A stretch of 64,000 bases of DNA from Candidatus Arsenophonus lipoptenae (lineage in GTDB: Bacteria > Pseudomonadota > Gammaproteobacteria > Enterobacterales > Enterobacteriaceae): contig NZ_CP013920.1 in the NCBI RefSeq assembly GCF_001534665.1, positions 496,001 through 560,000 on the forward strand, in the 5' to 3' direction. Within the stretch, counting starts at the first letter, position 1, and each line of letters starts with the position of its first letter. The translations under genes and the position numbers were made by a program. Shown one piece after another: positions 55,844 to 64,000 of this stretch. The notes beneath the pieces are model-generated. The model had not been told where the DNA came from and ran no database searches. It saw only the letters and a list, made by a program, of their open reading frames with translations.

Positions 55844-56797
55844 ATGAATTCAGTTGGTACTCCAATACTATGGTTTAATTTTGCTATAATGATTACTGGT
55901 TCATTACTTATTGATATATTTTTACAGAATTATCTTAAAAAAAAGAAAATAATCGTACAACAAGATATTATATGCATTTTTGTTGGTATTATTTTAACTC
56001 TGTTATTTTCCTTATGGTTGCATTTTTATCTCAAAGAGACAATAAGCTTAACTTTTGCTAATCAGCAAGTGATGAATTTTCTTACTGGATATGTATTGGA
56101 AAAAGCATTAGTTGTTGATAATGTATTTGTTTGGCTGATGTTATTTAATTATTTTTCAATTTCAATAAAAATGCAACATAAAATACTTATTTATGGGATC
56201 TTTGGTGTTGTAGTATTACGTATTATTATAATTTTTACCGGTAGTTGGTTATTTCTGTATTGTCATTGGATTTTTTATTTATTTGGTATTTTTTTGTGTT
56301 TTAGCGGCATTAAATTATTTCTTTTGAAAGAATATAATCAATCTTTTGATAAAATACCTATAATAAGATGGCTTAGTGCTCATTTGCCGATGACAACTAT
56401 TTTACATGGTGATAGTTTTTTTGTTCGTCAACAAGGCACTATATTTGTTACTCCATTAATAATGGTACTAATTTTAGTAGGGATTAGTGACATTATTTTT
56501 GCGTTAGATAGCATTCCAGCAATTTTTTCAATAACAACTGATACTTTTATTGTATTGACTTCAAATTTATTTGCACTTTTAGGTTTACGTGCAACGTATT
56601 TTGTTTTATCTAATATTTCTAAGAAATTTTTCTTTACAATAAAATATGGATTATCTGTTATTTTAATTTTTATTGGTATAAAAATGTTATTAATAGATAT
56701 ACTTTATATTACTACTACTACTTCATTGATAATTATCATGGTTGTTTTATTATTAACTATGTATGTTAATTATTTTCTTTGTAGATATAAAAAATAG
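55844..56797 (+). CDS. alx: TerC-family membrane protein Alx
   Basis: 317 residues, E. coli Alx 321. An inner-membrane TerC-family protein linked to manganese export and alkaline response. About nine hydrophobic segments. Conserved segments include the N-terminal MNSVGTPILW, TGYVLEKALVVDNVFVWLMLF with the Asp-Asn metal-associated pair, GSWLF, FFVRQQGTIFVTPL and SDIIFALDSIPAIFSITTDTFIVLTSNLFALLGLRA. E. coli has LILVELSD in that segment; here residue 213 is Gly rather than Glu (codon GGG at 56480-56482). AGGAG ribosome-binding site upstream. Confidence 0.93.
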   Translation: MNSVGTPILWFNFAIMITGSLLIDIFLQNYLKKKKIIVQQDIICIFVGIILTLLFSLWLHFYLKETISLTFANQQVMNFLTGYVLEKALVVDNVFVWLMLFNYFSISIKMQHKILIYGIFGVVVLRIIIIFTGSWLFLYCHWIFYLFGIFLCFSGIKLFLLKEYNQSFDKIPIIRWLSAHLPMTTILHGDSFFVRQQGTIFVTPLIMVLILVGISDIIFALDSIPAIFSITTDTFIVLTSNLFALLGLRATYFVLSNISKKFFFTIKYGLSVILIFIGIKMLLIDILYITTTTSLIIIMVVLLLTMYVNYFLCRYKK

Positions 56798-57204
56798 TAT
56801 AATTATAAATTATTGTTATTTTTATAAAAAATATTTATTAATTTTATATACCTTAATTAAACTTTTCTTAGTTTTATTTTCCTATTTAAAGTGTTACAAA
56901 ATAATAATTTTAAATTAAATAATATAGTTAGCATAAATTTATTTTTTATAATTTAACTCATTTTAATAAAACAATTAATTAATATATAGTTATATTATAC
57001 ATAATTATATATTGATATATTATGAATATTTCTGACTAATAAAATTAACTATAAAAACAGCAGTTAATAATAATTAGTTAGTTCATATTATTCATTCAAT
57101 AAAATTATTTATATTTAGAAAAATTAATATAAACATTTTATTAAATAATTTTTTTTAGTAAGATACTACTATTTTTTATTAGATTAAATGTATGTAAAAT
57201 TTTT
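56798..57204. other. Convergent spacer alx-ribB
   Basis: 407 A/T-rich bases between converging genes; no gene, RNA or convincing terminator. Confidence 0.4.
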
Positions 57205-57864
57205 TTAAATATTTAATCTATTTTTAGATAAATTTTTTTTGTATTTAACTAGATCATTGATAGTTATCACTGGTATATTATATTTTTTAGCAAAAATAAG
57301 AACTTCTGGAAGTCTAGCCATACTACCATTATCATTTGTTAATTCACATAAAACCCCAGCCGGCTTAAATCCAGCCAAAGTAACTAAATCAATAGTAGCC
57401 TCAGTATGCCCCCGACGTATCAATACACCTCCTTCTTGTGCTCTTAAAGGAAAGACATGGCCAGGGCGATTAAGATCAGTAGGTTTTACATCATCTGCAA
57501 TTGCTGTACGTATAGTTACTATACGATCACTAGCCGATACACCTGTTGTGACTCCTCTTGATGCTTCTATAGTGATAGTAAATTGAGTTTTAAATTGACT
57601 AGTATTTTCTTCAACCATCATTGGTAATTCTAATTTTTTACGATGCTCTTCTGTTATAGAAAGACAGACAATACCACTACCATATCTTATCGTTAATGCC
57701 ATTTGTTCAACTGTCATAGTTTCAGCTGCAAAAATAATATCACCCTCATTTTCACGTTCTTTATCGTCAAGTATGATAACACCTTTTTTCTGATACAATG
57801 CTTCTATAGCTCGTTCTATACGTACAATAGAATTGCCGTATATTGAAAGTAATAATTGATTCAT
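57205..57864 (-). CDS. ribB: 3,4-dihydroxy-2-butanone-4-phosphate synthase
   Basis: 219 residues, E. coli RibB 217. It makes the four-carbon unit of riboflavin from ribulose 5-phosphate. Active-site segments: [78 protein letters not shown] and the C-terminal [19 protein letters not shown]. The longer frame begins at 57873; the ATG at 57862-57864 gives [10 protein letters not shown] and has a GAGGTG site six bases upstream, so it is used. The FMN riboswitch that precedes ribB in E. coli is not seen. Confidence 0.96.
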   Translation of the reverse strand: MNQLLLSIYGNSIVRIERAIEALYQKKGVIILDDKERENEGDIIFAAETMTVEQMALTIRYGSGIVCLSITEEHRKKLELPMMVEENTSQFKTQFTITIEASRGVTTGVSASDRIVTIRTAIADDVKPTDLNRPGHVFPLRAQEGGVLIRRGHTEATIDLVTLAGFKPAGVLCELTNDNGSMARLPEVLIFAKKYNIPVITINDLVKYKKNLSKNRLNI

Positions 57865-57870
57865 TTTAAA

Positions 57871-57876
57871 CACCTC
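57871..57876 (-). promoter_or_regulatory. Ribosome-binding site deciding the ribB start
   Basis: GAGGTG on the minus strand, six bases ahead of the ATG at 57862-57864. It overlaps the alternative start at 57873, so the shorter protein is preferred. Confidence 0.65.
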
Positions 57877-58298
57877 ATCATAAAAAAATAATATACTGAA
57901 ATATTTTATTTAAATAAAATTTAATAAATAATTTATAATTAAATATATTATTATTTTTATTAATATTTTTTATAAGATTATTCTATAAATTATAGTTTTT
58001 ATTGTTTTATCCATTATGTAATAAATTTTATATAAATTGTTATAATAATTTATATAATTATTTATTTTATTTTGTTTGTGATATGTTATTCAACTATTAA
58101 TAATTAAATAATATTTGCAATAAAAATTTATAATAGTTTATGATGGCTAATATTATAATTACAAGATTGGTAATCTTATGATTGATCATTTATTATTTTA
58201 ATATTTTTGATTAGTTTTAATTATTTATAAATAAAATTAATTATTTTTAATATTTATAATACAAAAATATTTTTGTTTTAATTAGATAGAGAATAATA
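57877..58298. other. Spacer ribB-ubiK
   Basis: About 422 A/T-rich bases between divergent genes. A six-base inverted repeat TACAAGATTGGTAATCTTATG-like at about 58160-58180 (AAGATT-GGT-AATCTT) is the only hairpin noticed. No FMN riboswitch element is readable ahead of ribB. Confidence 0.45.
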
Positions 58299-58559
58299 AT
58301 GGATGATAATAAAAATATTAAACAAATTTTTTGTAATATCAAAAATATTGTTTCAAAAATTATATTTACTATTAGTGATAATTTTAATCAAAAATTATTT
58401 GAAATATTGCAATATCAATTAGAAAAATTAGATTTAATTTCACGTAAAGAATTTGATATTCAAATGAAAATCTTATTTAAAAATCATAAAAAAATAATTC
58501 AAATGGAAACAAGAATAGAGGAATTAAAAAAAATATTGTTATCTAATAACAAAAAATAA
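58299..58559 (+). CDS. ubiK: Ubiquinone biosynthesis accessory factor UbiK
   Basis: 86 residues, E. coli UbiK 96. A small, mostly helical coiled-coil protein that binds UbiJ and helps the soluble Ubi complex handle lipid substrates. The family core is LQYQLEKLDLISRKEFDIQMKILFKNHKKIIQMETRIEELKK, close to E. coli [24 protein letters not shown]...LEQRISELE. The N-terminal half is diverged and hydrophobic/charged alternating. Start ATG at 58299. It converges on hldE with only two bases between stops. Consistent with ubiG being kept. Confidence 0.9.
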   Translation: MDDNKNIKQIFCNIKNIVSKIIFTISDNFNQKLFEILQYQLEKLDLISRKEFDIQMKILFKNHKKIIQMETRIEELKKILLSNNKK

Positions 58560-58561
58560 AA

Positions 58562-59989
58562 TTAATTATTTTTAATAATAGTATCAATAATCTTTGTTGT
58601 AGATATTTTTTGATCAGAATTAAATATTCTAACATCTCCACCTGCAGCTAAAACTTCTTTGCTACCAATAATATCTTCTGGTTTGTAATCGCCACCTTTC
58701 ACTAATACATCTGGTAATATTTCACTTATTATACGTTGAGGATTGTCCTCTTCAAAAGATACCACCCAATCTACTGAACTTAGAGATCCTAACACAATCA
58801 TACGCTGTATTAATGGATTAATTGGACGGTTATTTCCTTTTAGCCTTTTTATTGATGCATCACTATTTATAGCAACAATTAATCGATCTCCTAATTTATG
58901 TGCCTTAGCTAAATATATCACATGTCCTGCATGTAATATATCAAAACAACCATTAGTCATAACAATTTTTTCACCACGAGAACGTGCATTTTTAACTGCA
59001 TATTTTAATTGCTTTTCATCCATTAAACCAAAATTATTATTATTTTGATCATCAATAGCATTTTTAAGTTCAATCTTTGATATTGTTGAAGTACCTAATT
59101 TTCCAACCACAATTCCAGCAGCAGTATTAGCTAATAAAGAAGCTTGATGAATATCTAATCCAGAAGCTAATGATGCAGCTAAAACGCCAATCACAGTATC
59201 ACCTGCCCCAGTGACATCATATACTTCTTTTGCTTGTGTCGGTAAATGTAATGGAGATTTTTCATATTGCAATAATGTCATACCTAGTTCTGATCTAGTA
59301 ATTAATAACCCTTTAAGTTTCAATAAATTAATTAATTTCATTCCTTTTTTTTCAATATCAATATTATTAATACATTTGCCTACAATAGATTCAAATTCAA
59401 ATATATTAGGTGTTAATAAAGTAGCCTTACGATAATAATTAAAATTATTACCTTTTGGATCAACGAGTATTGGTATTTTTGCTTGATTTCCTAATTCAAT
59501 GATTTTTGAAATTTGTGTTAATGCCCCCTTGCCATAATCAGATAATACAAGCGCTCCAAAAAGTGGTAATATTGATTTAATGTGTTCTAATATTGGATTT
59601 GTATCGATGCTACTAAAATCTTCTTCAAAATCAATCCTGATCATTTGTTGATTATGTGATAGAATTCTTAGTTTAGTAATAGTAGGATGAGTTGATAAAT
59701 TGATAAAATCGCAAACTACATTAGCTTTATTAAGTTTTTCTGTTAATATTACAGATTCATTGTCAATACCAGTTAGTCCTATGAGATGTACTTTAGTTCC
59801 TAAACTGGCAATATTCATTGCGACATTAGCTGCACCTCCAGGACTATCTTCTTTCATTTTTATTTTTACTATTGGAACAGGAGCTTCTGGTGAAATTCTA
59901 TTAGTTAATCCATACCAATAACGATCTAACATAACATCACCGATTACTAGAATATTAGATTTTTTAAAATTAGGTAGTTTAATTTTCAT
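58562..59989 (-). CDS. hldE: Bifunctional heptose-7-phosphate kinase / heptose-1-phosphate adenylyltransferase
   Basis: 475 residues, E. coli HldE 477. Makes ADP-glycero-manno-heptose for the lipopolysaccharide inner core. The N-terminal ribokinase-like kinase domain (about residues 1-315) has [38 protein letters not shown] and the ATP/anion-hole motif [14 protein letters not shown]. The C-terminal nucleotidyltransferase domain (about 340-475) has [17 protein letters not shown] (HxGH) and [12 protein letters not shown]. coli has Val where this has Cys in TNGxFD. An AGGA site precedes the ATG. glnE, next to hldE in E. coli, is absent. Confidence 0.97.
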   Translation of the reverse strand: MKIKLPNFKKSNILVIGDVMLDRYWYGLTNRISPEAPVPIVKIKMKEDSPGGAANVAMNIASLGTKVHLIGLTGIDNESVILTEKLNKANVVCDFINLSTHPTITKLRILSHNQQMIRIDFEEDFSSIDTNPILEHIKSILPLFGALVLSDYGKGALTQISKIIELGNQAKIPILVDPKGNNFNYYRKATLLTPNIFEFESIVGKCINNIDIEKKGMKLINLLKLKGLLITRSELGMTLLQYEKSPLHLPTQAKEVYDVTGAGDTVIGVLAASLASGLDIHQASLLANTAAGIVVGKLGTSTISKIELKNAIDDQNNNNFGLMDEKQLKYAVKNARSRGEKIVMTNGCFDILHAGHVIYLAKAHKLGDRLIVAINSDASIKRLKGNNRPINPLIQRMIVLGSLSSVDWVVSFEEDNPQRIISEILPDVLVKGGDYKPEDIIGSKEVLAAGGDVRIFNSDQKISTTKIIDTIIKNN

Positions 59990-60429
59990 TTTTATTCCTA
60001 TTAAAAATATATTATTACGTTGATTTTTAGTAAAAATAAATAAAAGATTAATTATAGTTTTATAATTATTATTTTTTATAGTGAAAAGTTTTTATAAAAA
60101 ATTTAATATTTGATAATAATTAATAATATTTATTATATTAATGTGTTACAGTTAATAAAAATAATTTTTATATTAACTATTTTATCTAGAAATATAAAAT
60201 AAAGTTATAATTACTTTTAAATTTTTTCTTATTATATTATCGATATATAGTATAATAAAATAAAAAAAATAAAGTTCTTTATTTAGATGCTTAGAAATGA
60301 TGTAAAATTTTACAAATATTATTTTATTTTTAATATTTATAATAATTATTAATAAATAAAGCACATTGTTTTATTTGTATAAATGTAATCAAATTATTAT
60401 TTGAAATATAATCATTTAAAGATAAGAGT
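59990..60429. other. Divergent spacer hldE-cca
   Basis: 440 bases with promoters for both genes; an eight-base TTATTATA ... TATAATAA dyad at about 60229-60258 is the only structure noticed. A 60-codon minus-strand frame at 60182-60364 is low-complexity Ile/Tyr-rich and not called. Confidence 0.4.
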
Positions 60430-61668
60430 ATGCAAATTTATCTTGTTGGTGGTGCAGTGAGAGATCAATTATTAGGATTGCCTATTTCTGATCGTGATTG
60501 GGTAGTTGTTGGAGCCACTAAGAATGATTTGATAAAATTAGGTTTTCAACAGATAGGTAAAGATTTTCCAGTTTTTCTCCATTCTCAAACACGTGAAGAA
60601 TATGCTTTAGCTCGTACAGAAAGGAAGAGTGGTATAGGCCATATCGGTTTTTCTTTTTGTACTAACCAATATGTTACAATAGAAGAAGATCTTTTGCGTA
60701 GAGATCTTACTATTAACGCTATTGCTCAATCTAAGGATGGCAGATTAATTGATCCATTTAATGGTAAAGATGACATAAAAAATCGTATATTACGTCATGT
60801 TTCATACGCTTTTATAGAAGATCCATTACGAATATTCCGTGTTGCAAGATTCGCAGCTCGGTTAGCTCCCCAAAATTTTACTATTGCTAATGAAACAAAA
60901 TTATTGATGAAAAAAATTATTTTAAATTATGAAATTAATGAAATTAGTGCAGAAAGAATATGGGAAGAAACTGAAAAAGCATTACAATCATCTTCTCCTG
61001 AAATTTATTTTCAAGTTTTGTATGATTGTGGTGCCTTAAATATTATTTTTCCTGAAATTAATAAATTATTTGGCATATCAAAAGTAACAGGATTTATATC
61101 CAAAATAGATGTTGGTTTGCATACACTTTTTGCTTTAAAAATAGCAGCTTCATTAACTAATGATATTGAAATACGTTTTGCAGTTCTCTGTCATGATTTT
61201 GGTGAAATATTTACTAAAGAAGAAAATTATTCTGATAATCATAATTTCTTTGTTCATGTCTATACTTTAATTGATGTTATGTGTACTAGATTACGTATTC
61301 CTAATAGAATAAAAGAATTAGCTAAGTTAGCTGCTAGATTTCATCCATTAATACATAATATTAATAAATTAAAACCAGATATTGTAGTAAAATTATTTGA
61401 TCAATTAGATTGTTGGCGAAAACCAGAGAGAATTTATCAATTAGCTATAGTTTGTGAAGCAGATTTCCGTGGATGGCTAGGAAGAGAGCATTTTTTTTAT
61501 TCTCAAGGTCAATTTATGATTGAAGCATTTAAAATATTAAAACAAATATCAAGCAAACATTTTATAAAACATGGTATGCAAGGTATTGAAATTAGAGATA
61601 AACTGATTAAAATACGTATCCAAGTATATACTGAATGGCGAAAACAACAAAATATCTTACCGATTTAA
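60430..61668 (+). CDS. cca: CCA-adding enzyme (tRNA nucleotidyltransferase)
   Basis: 412 residues, same as E. coli Cca. Adds or repairs the CCA 3' end of tRNAs, needed here because the tRNA-Pro gene lacks encoded CCA. The catalytic triad motif is GGAVRDQLLGLPISDRDWVVVG with Asp21 and Asp23. RRDLTINAIA and the neck helix IFRVARFAARLAP are intact. The C-terminal HD-like phosphohydrolase region is eroded: HDLGK is HDFGE (residues 255-259), HGHG is SDNHNF and EFHDL is RFHPL. The E. coli phosphatase/phosphodiesterase activities may be lost while nucleotidyl transfer remains. Starts at ATG 60430. Confidence 0.95.
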   Translation: MQIYLVGGAVRDQLLGLPISDRDWVVVGATKNDLIKLGFQQIGKDFPVFLHSQTREEYALARTERKSGIGHIGFSFCTNQYVTIEEDLLRRDLTINAIAQSKDGRLIDPFNGKDDIKNRILRHVSYAFIEDPLRIFRVARFAARLAPQNFTIANETKLLMKKIILNYEINEISAERIWEETEKALQSSSPEIYFQVLYDCGALNIIFPEINKLFGISKVTGFISKIDVGLHTLFALKIAASLTNDIEIRFAVLCHDFGEIFTKEENYSDNHNFFVHVYTLIDVMCTRLRIPNRIKELAKLAARFHPLIHNINKLKPDIVVKLFDQLDCWRKPERIYQLAIVCEADFRGWLGREHFFYSQGQFMIEAFKILKQISSKHFIKHGMQGIEIRDKLIKIRIQVYTEWRKQQNILPI

Positions 61669-61687
61669 ATGTATTTTTATTCTTAAA

Positions 61688-62038
61688 TTATTTTGTTCTT
61701 TTAATAATAACGCTAACTTGTTTAGCTCTAGCTATTGCGCTTGGTTTACAGACTTTAACTTTTACCCAAGAACAATCAAATTTATTCAAAATAATTTCAG
61801 ATATCTTTTGAGCTACATGTTCTATTAACATAAATTTTTGAGATTCTATATGTTTAATTATTAATTTACTAATTTGAGCATAATCTAAATAATACCCATT
61901 AGAGTAATTTTTAACTGTAATTTTTTTGTTATTTCCAATTTTAATATCAATTAATAATTTTTGTTGGATAATTTGTTCCCAATCATATATACCAATAGTT
62001 GTAAATACTGTTAATTGTTCAATAAATATAATGTCCAT
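61688..62038 (-). CDS. folB: Dihydroneopterin aldolase
   Basis: 116 residues, E. coli FolB 122. Splits dihydroneopterin to 6-hydroxymethyl-dihydropterin in folate synthesis. The N terminus MDIIFIEQLTVFTTIGIYDWEQIIQQKLLIDI is nearly identical to E. coli, with the catalytic Glu in DWEQ. GYYLDYAQISKLIIKHI, FMLIEHVAQKISEIIL and VKVCKPSAI with the catalytic Lys follow. Converges on cca with 19 bases between. E. coli bacA next door is absent. Confidence 0.96.
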   Translation of the reverse strand: MDIIFIEQLTVFTTIGIYDWEQIIQQKLLIDIKIGNNKKITVKNYSNGYYLDYAQISKLIIKHIESQKFMLIEHVAQKISEIILNKFDCSWVKVKVCKPSAIARAKQVSVIIKRTK

Positions 62039-62615
62039 TTATTTTTTACTATTTTATTAAAATTTATAATAAAACAATCTATTAAATACAAAAATACATT
62101 AATAGAGATTATTATACTGATATATTTATTCACAATAATTGTGAATTAAAAAATAAAATTAATATGAATTTAAATTTATTAAAAATACTTTTAATTATTT
62201 ATGATTAAAGTATATAGATTAATAATATTTAAAATGATAATTTTATATAAAGCATTTACTATTTTTTGTGAAAACTTGTCATTTAGAATAAATTTTTAGT
62301 AAAACGATTAATTTTTATAGTTAAATTTTATTATTTAATGATTTATTACGCTATATAAATAGATCATTAGTATTAATATAAATATATATTATTATTAATA
62401 ATATATATTTATTATTTTAAATAAATAAAAATTTATTCATATTATTATATATTTAAAAAATTAGTTGTTAACTATTTTAAAAATATTAATAATTAACATC
62501 TTGAATATAATAAAATCTTGTTAGATAAATAAAAATATAAAAATATTTAGTAGATTTAATAGATAATATAATTGTTTATTAATTTGTTAATTTTTGTAGG
62601 TTAAATATAATTTAA
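62039..62615. other. Spacer folB-tsaD (plsY absent)
   Basis: 577 bases. In E. coli plsY lies between folB and tsaD; no polytopic membrane frame is visible here. A dyad ATTCACAA-TAA-TTGTGAAT at 62128-62146 lies in it, listed separately. Confidence 0.45.
62128..62146. repeat. Eight-base perfect inverted repeat containing a DnaA-box-like site
   Basis: ATTCACAA (62128-62135) and TTGTGAAT (62139-62146) with a TAA centre. The left arm extends to TTATTCACA (62126-62134), which fits the DnaA consensus TTATNCACA. Operator-like, but no binding protein can be assigned; a single box may occur by chance in such AT-rich DNA. Confidence 0.5.
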
Positions 62616-63641
62616 TTATGATGTAATTATTAATGGAGGTAAGTCTTCTAATGACCAATATTTTTTGATAGTAATCTCTATATTATGTTTGGTACCATAT
62701 TTAAAACGAAGCATACCCACTAATGCTATCATTGCCCCATTATCGGTACAAAATTCTAATTTAGGATAAAATAATGTTCCTCCAAAATTTGTTATTGATT
62801 TTAACATTTTCATTCTTAATGTATTATTTGCACTAACCCCACCAGCTATAATTAAATTTTTAGCACTAGTTTGTTTTAAAGCTCGTATGCATTTAATAAT
62901 TAATGTGTCTACTAACGCATCTTCAAATGCCCTAGCAATATCTGCTAATGTTTGTTTATCTTTATTATTATTACGTATAGTATTGGCTACAAAAGTTTTT
63001 AACCCAGAAAAACTAAAATCTAATCCAGGACGATCTGTCATAGGACGTGGAAATATAAAACGTTTGGCACGTCCATGTTTTGCCATTAATGATAATGCAG
63101 ATCCTCCAGGATAATCTAAACCTAATAAATTAGCTATTTTATCGAATGCCTCCCCAGCAGCATCATCTAGTGATTCTCCTAATAATTTGTATTGACCAAT
63201 TGACATCACATGAATTAATTGAGTATGCCCACCTGATACTAATAATGCTATACAAGGAACTTTAATGTTATTTTTTTCTAATATTGGGGACAGTAAATGG
63301 CCTTCCATATGATTTATAGGAATAGCTGGTATATTCCAGGAAAATGCCAATGAGCTTCCAATTGTAGCTCCTACCAACAAAGATCCAGTTAACCCTGGTC
63401 CAGCAGTATAAGCAATAGCATCAATATCTTTGCTAGTTGAATTAGATTGTTTTAAAGCCTTTTTAATTAAAGGTATAGTTTTGCGAATATGATCTCGAGA
63501 AGCTAATTCAGGCACTACTCCACCATAGCTAGAATGTAATTTTGCTTGACTGTATAGCTGATTAGCTAATAAGCCTTTTTGATCATCATAAATTGCTACA
63601 CCAGTCTCATCACAAGATGTTTCTATACCTAAAATACGCAT
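62616..63641 (-). CDS. tsaD: tRNA N6-threonylcarbamoyladenosine transferase subunit TsaD
   Basis: 341 residues, E. coli TsaD 337. With TsaB and TsaE it makes t6A37 in ANN-reading tRNAs, a universal modification. N-terminal [20 protein letters not shown] is the first actin-like phosphate motif. Metal-binding His pair is in [12 protein letters not shown], then [28 protein letters not shown] and the phosphate motif [11 protein letters not shown], and [17 protein letters not shown]. Intact. In E. coli it is divergent from rpsU, and the sequence beyond 63641 ends with ribosome-binding-like motifs for such a plus-strand gene. Confidence 0.97.
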   Translation of the reverse strand: MRILGIETSCDETGVAIYDDQKGLLANQLYSQAKLHSSYGGVVPELASRDHIRKTIPLIKKALKQSNSTSKDIDAIAYTAGPGLTGSLLVGATIGSSLAFSWNIPAIPINHMEGHLLSPILEKNNIKVPCIALLVSGGHTQLIHVMSIGQYKLLGESLDDAAGEAFDKIANLLGLDYPGGSALSLMAKHGRAKRFIFPRPMTDRPGLDFSFSGLKTFVANTIRNNNKDKQTLADIARAFEDALVDTLIIKCIRALKQTSAKNLIIAGGVSANNTLRMKMLKSITNFGGTLFYPKLEFCTDNGAMIALVGMLRFKYGTKHNIEITIKKYWSLEDLPPLIITS

Positions 63642-64000
63642 TTATTTCCCATCATATTTATTAAATTAACAAACTTATTTTATAATAAACTAGTTTTATC
63701 ACTATTATATGACTTACCAGTCTAAGAATTTTTAATAAATAAACACTGAATTGTATACTTTTTATTGTAATTAAGATAAAAGTAATTCTTCTAATTTGAT
63801 AATATATTAAGTAATAATACAAATTATTTTAATTTATTTTATTTTATACTAATAAGTTATTTAATGTGTATTTTTTTATTATGATCTATAATATATATTT
63901 ATTTAAATAAAATATATTGTGTCGATTTTAATGATCTATCAATATGAATGTTTATAATATCATTGTAATTAAAATTAATTCTGAGGTCACCAAGGTAAAT
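63642..64000. other. Upstream region of the next gene (rpsU expected)
   Basis: 359 bases to the window edge. The last 20 bases contain GAGG (63983-63986) and AAGG (63992-63995), typical ribosome-binding sites for a plus-strand gene beginning just past the edge. In E. coli tsaD is divergent from rpsU-dnaG-rpoD, so rpsU is the likely gene, but no codon of it is visible. Confidence 0.4.

Noticed and set aside
60182-60364. 60-codon minus-strand frame upstream of cca
   Set aside because: Low-complexity Ile/Tyr/Lys-rich product, no family resemblance; chance open frame in A/T spacer.

Overview
The window is a very AT-rich, strongly reduced but well-ordered bacterial chromosome segment. Almost every gene is a recognisable orthologue of an Enterobacterales (E. 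coli-type) gene, often in E. coli-like local order. Genes are separated by long A/T-only spacers where the usual E. coli neighbours are missing; roughly a fifth to a quarter of the window is non-coding. I see no mobile elements, prophage, CRISPR or obvious pseudogenes. This is the typical picture of an obligate, probably insect-associated, gammaproteobacterial endosymbiont. The genus cannot be fixed from the sequence alone. Retained importers for lysine (lysP) and tryptophan (mtr), together with riboflavin (ribB) and folate (folB) genes, fit a symbiont that takes amino acids from its host and may supply B vitamins, but that is inference.

Layout. 1-5.7 kb: partial tpiA, fpr, lysP, mtr, rplY and tRNA-Pro(GGG). 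6.2-13.4 kb: gyrA, divergent from ubiG, then nrdA-nrdB. 13.9-25.5 kb: parE-parC-plsC, recB-recD, tusA. 25.8-30.3 kb: rsmD, divergent from ftsY-ftsE-ftsX, then rpoH. 30.4-32.7 kb: aroQ-accB-accC on the minus strand. 33.3-40.3 kb: mreB-mreC-mreD, tldD, pmbA. 40.4-44.8 kb: minus-strand ptsN and the lipopolysaccharide block kdsD-kdsC-lptC-lptA-lptB. 45.5-51.7 kb: ibaG-murA, degQ, rplM-rpsI, sspA. 52.0-64.0 kb: dolP, rsmI, rnpB, yqjA, alx, ribB, ubiK, hldE, cca, folB, tsaD, and at the edge a likely ribosome-binding region for the next gene (rpsU by synteny).

How the genes work together. The cell keeps a Gram-negative envelope with lipopolysaccharide made and exported (KdsC/D, HldE, LptABC), peptidoglycan precursors (MurA), a rod-shape complex (MreBCD), division and membrane-targeting genes (FtsY/E/X), an outer-membrane lipoprotein (DolP) and periplasmic quality control (DegQ, RpoH). 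It also keeps fatty acid and phospholipid steps (AccBC, PlsC), ubiquinone genes (UbiG, UbiK), aerobic ribonucleotide reductase, both type II topoisomerases, and RecB/RecD. tRNA maturation is represented by RNase P RNA, Cca, TusA and TsaD; the only tRNA gene here does not encode its CCA end, so it depends on Cca.

The most interesting signals are substitutions at normally invariant positions inside otherwise intact genes: the FtsE ABC signature, the ParE ATP-lid His, a TerC-family acidic residue in Alx, the HD domain of Cca, and loss of the GyrA acidic tail. Others are missing partners (YfaE, RpoN/Hpf, Mla, SspB, RecC in this window) and a few perfect palindromes or tandem duplications in the spacers. 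I did not find a convincing undescribed multi-gene system.
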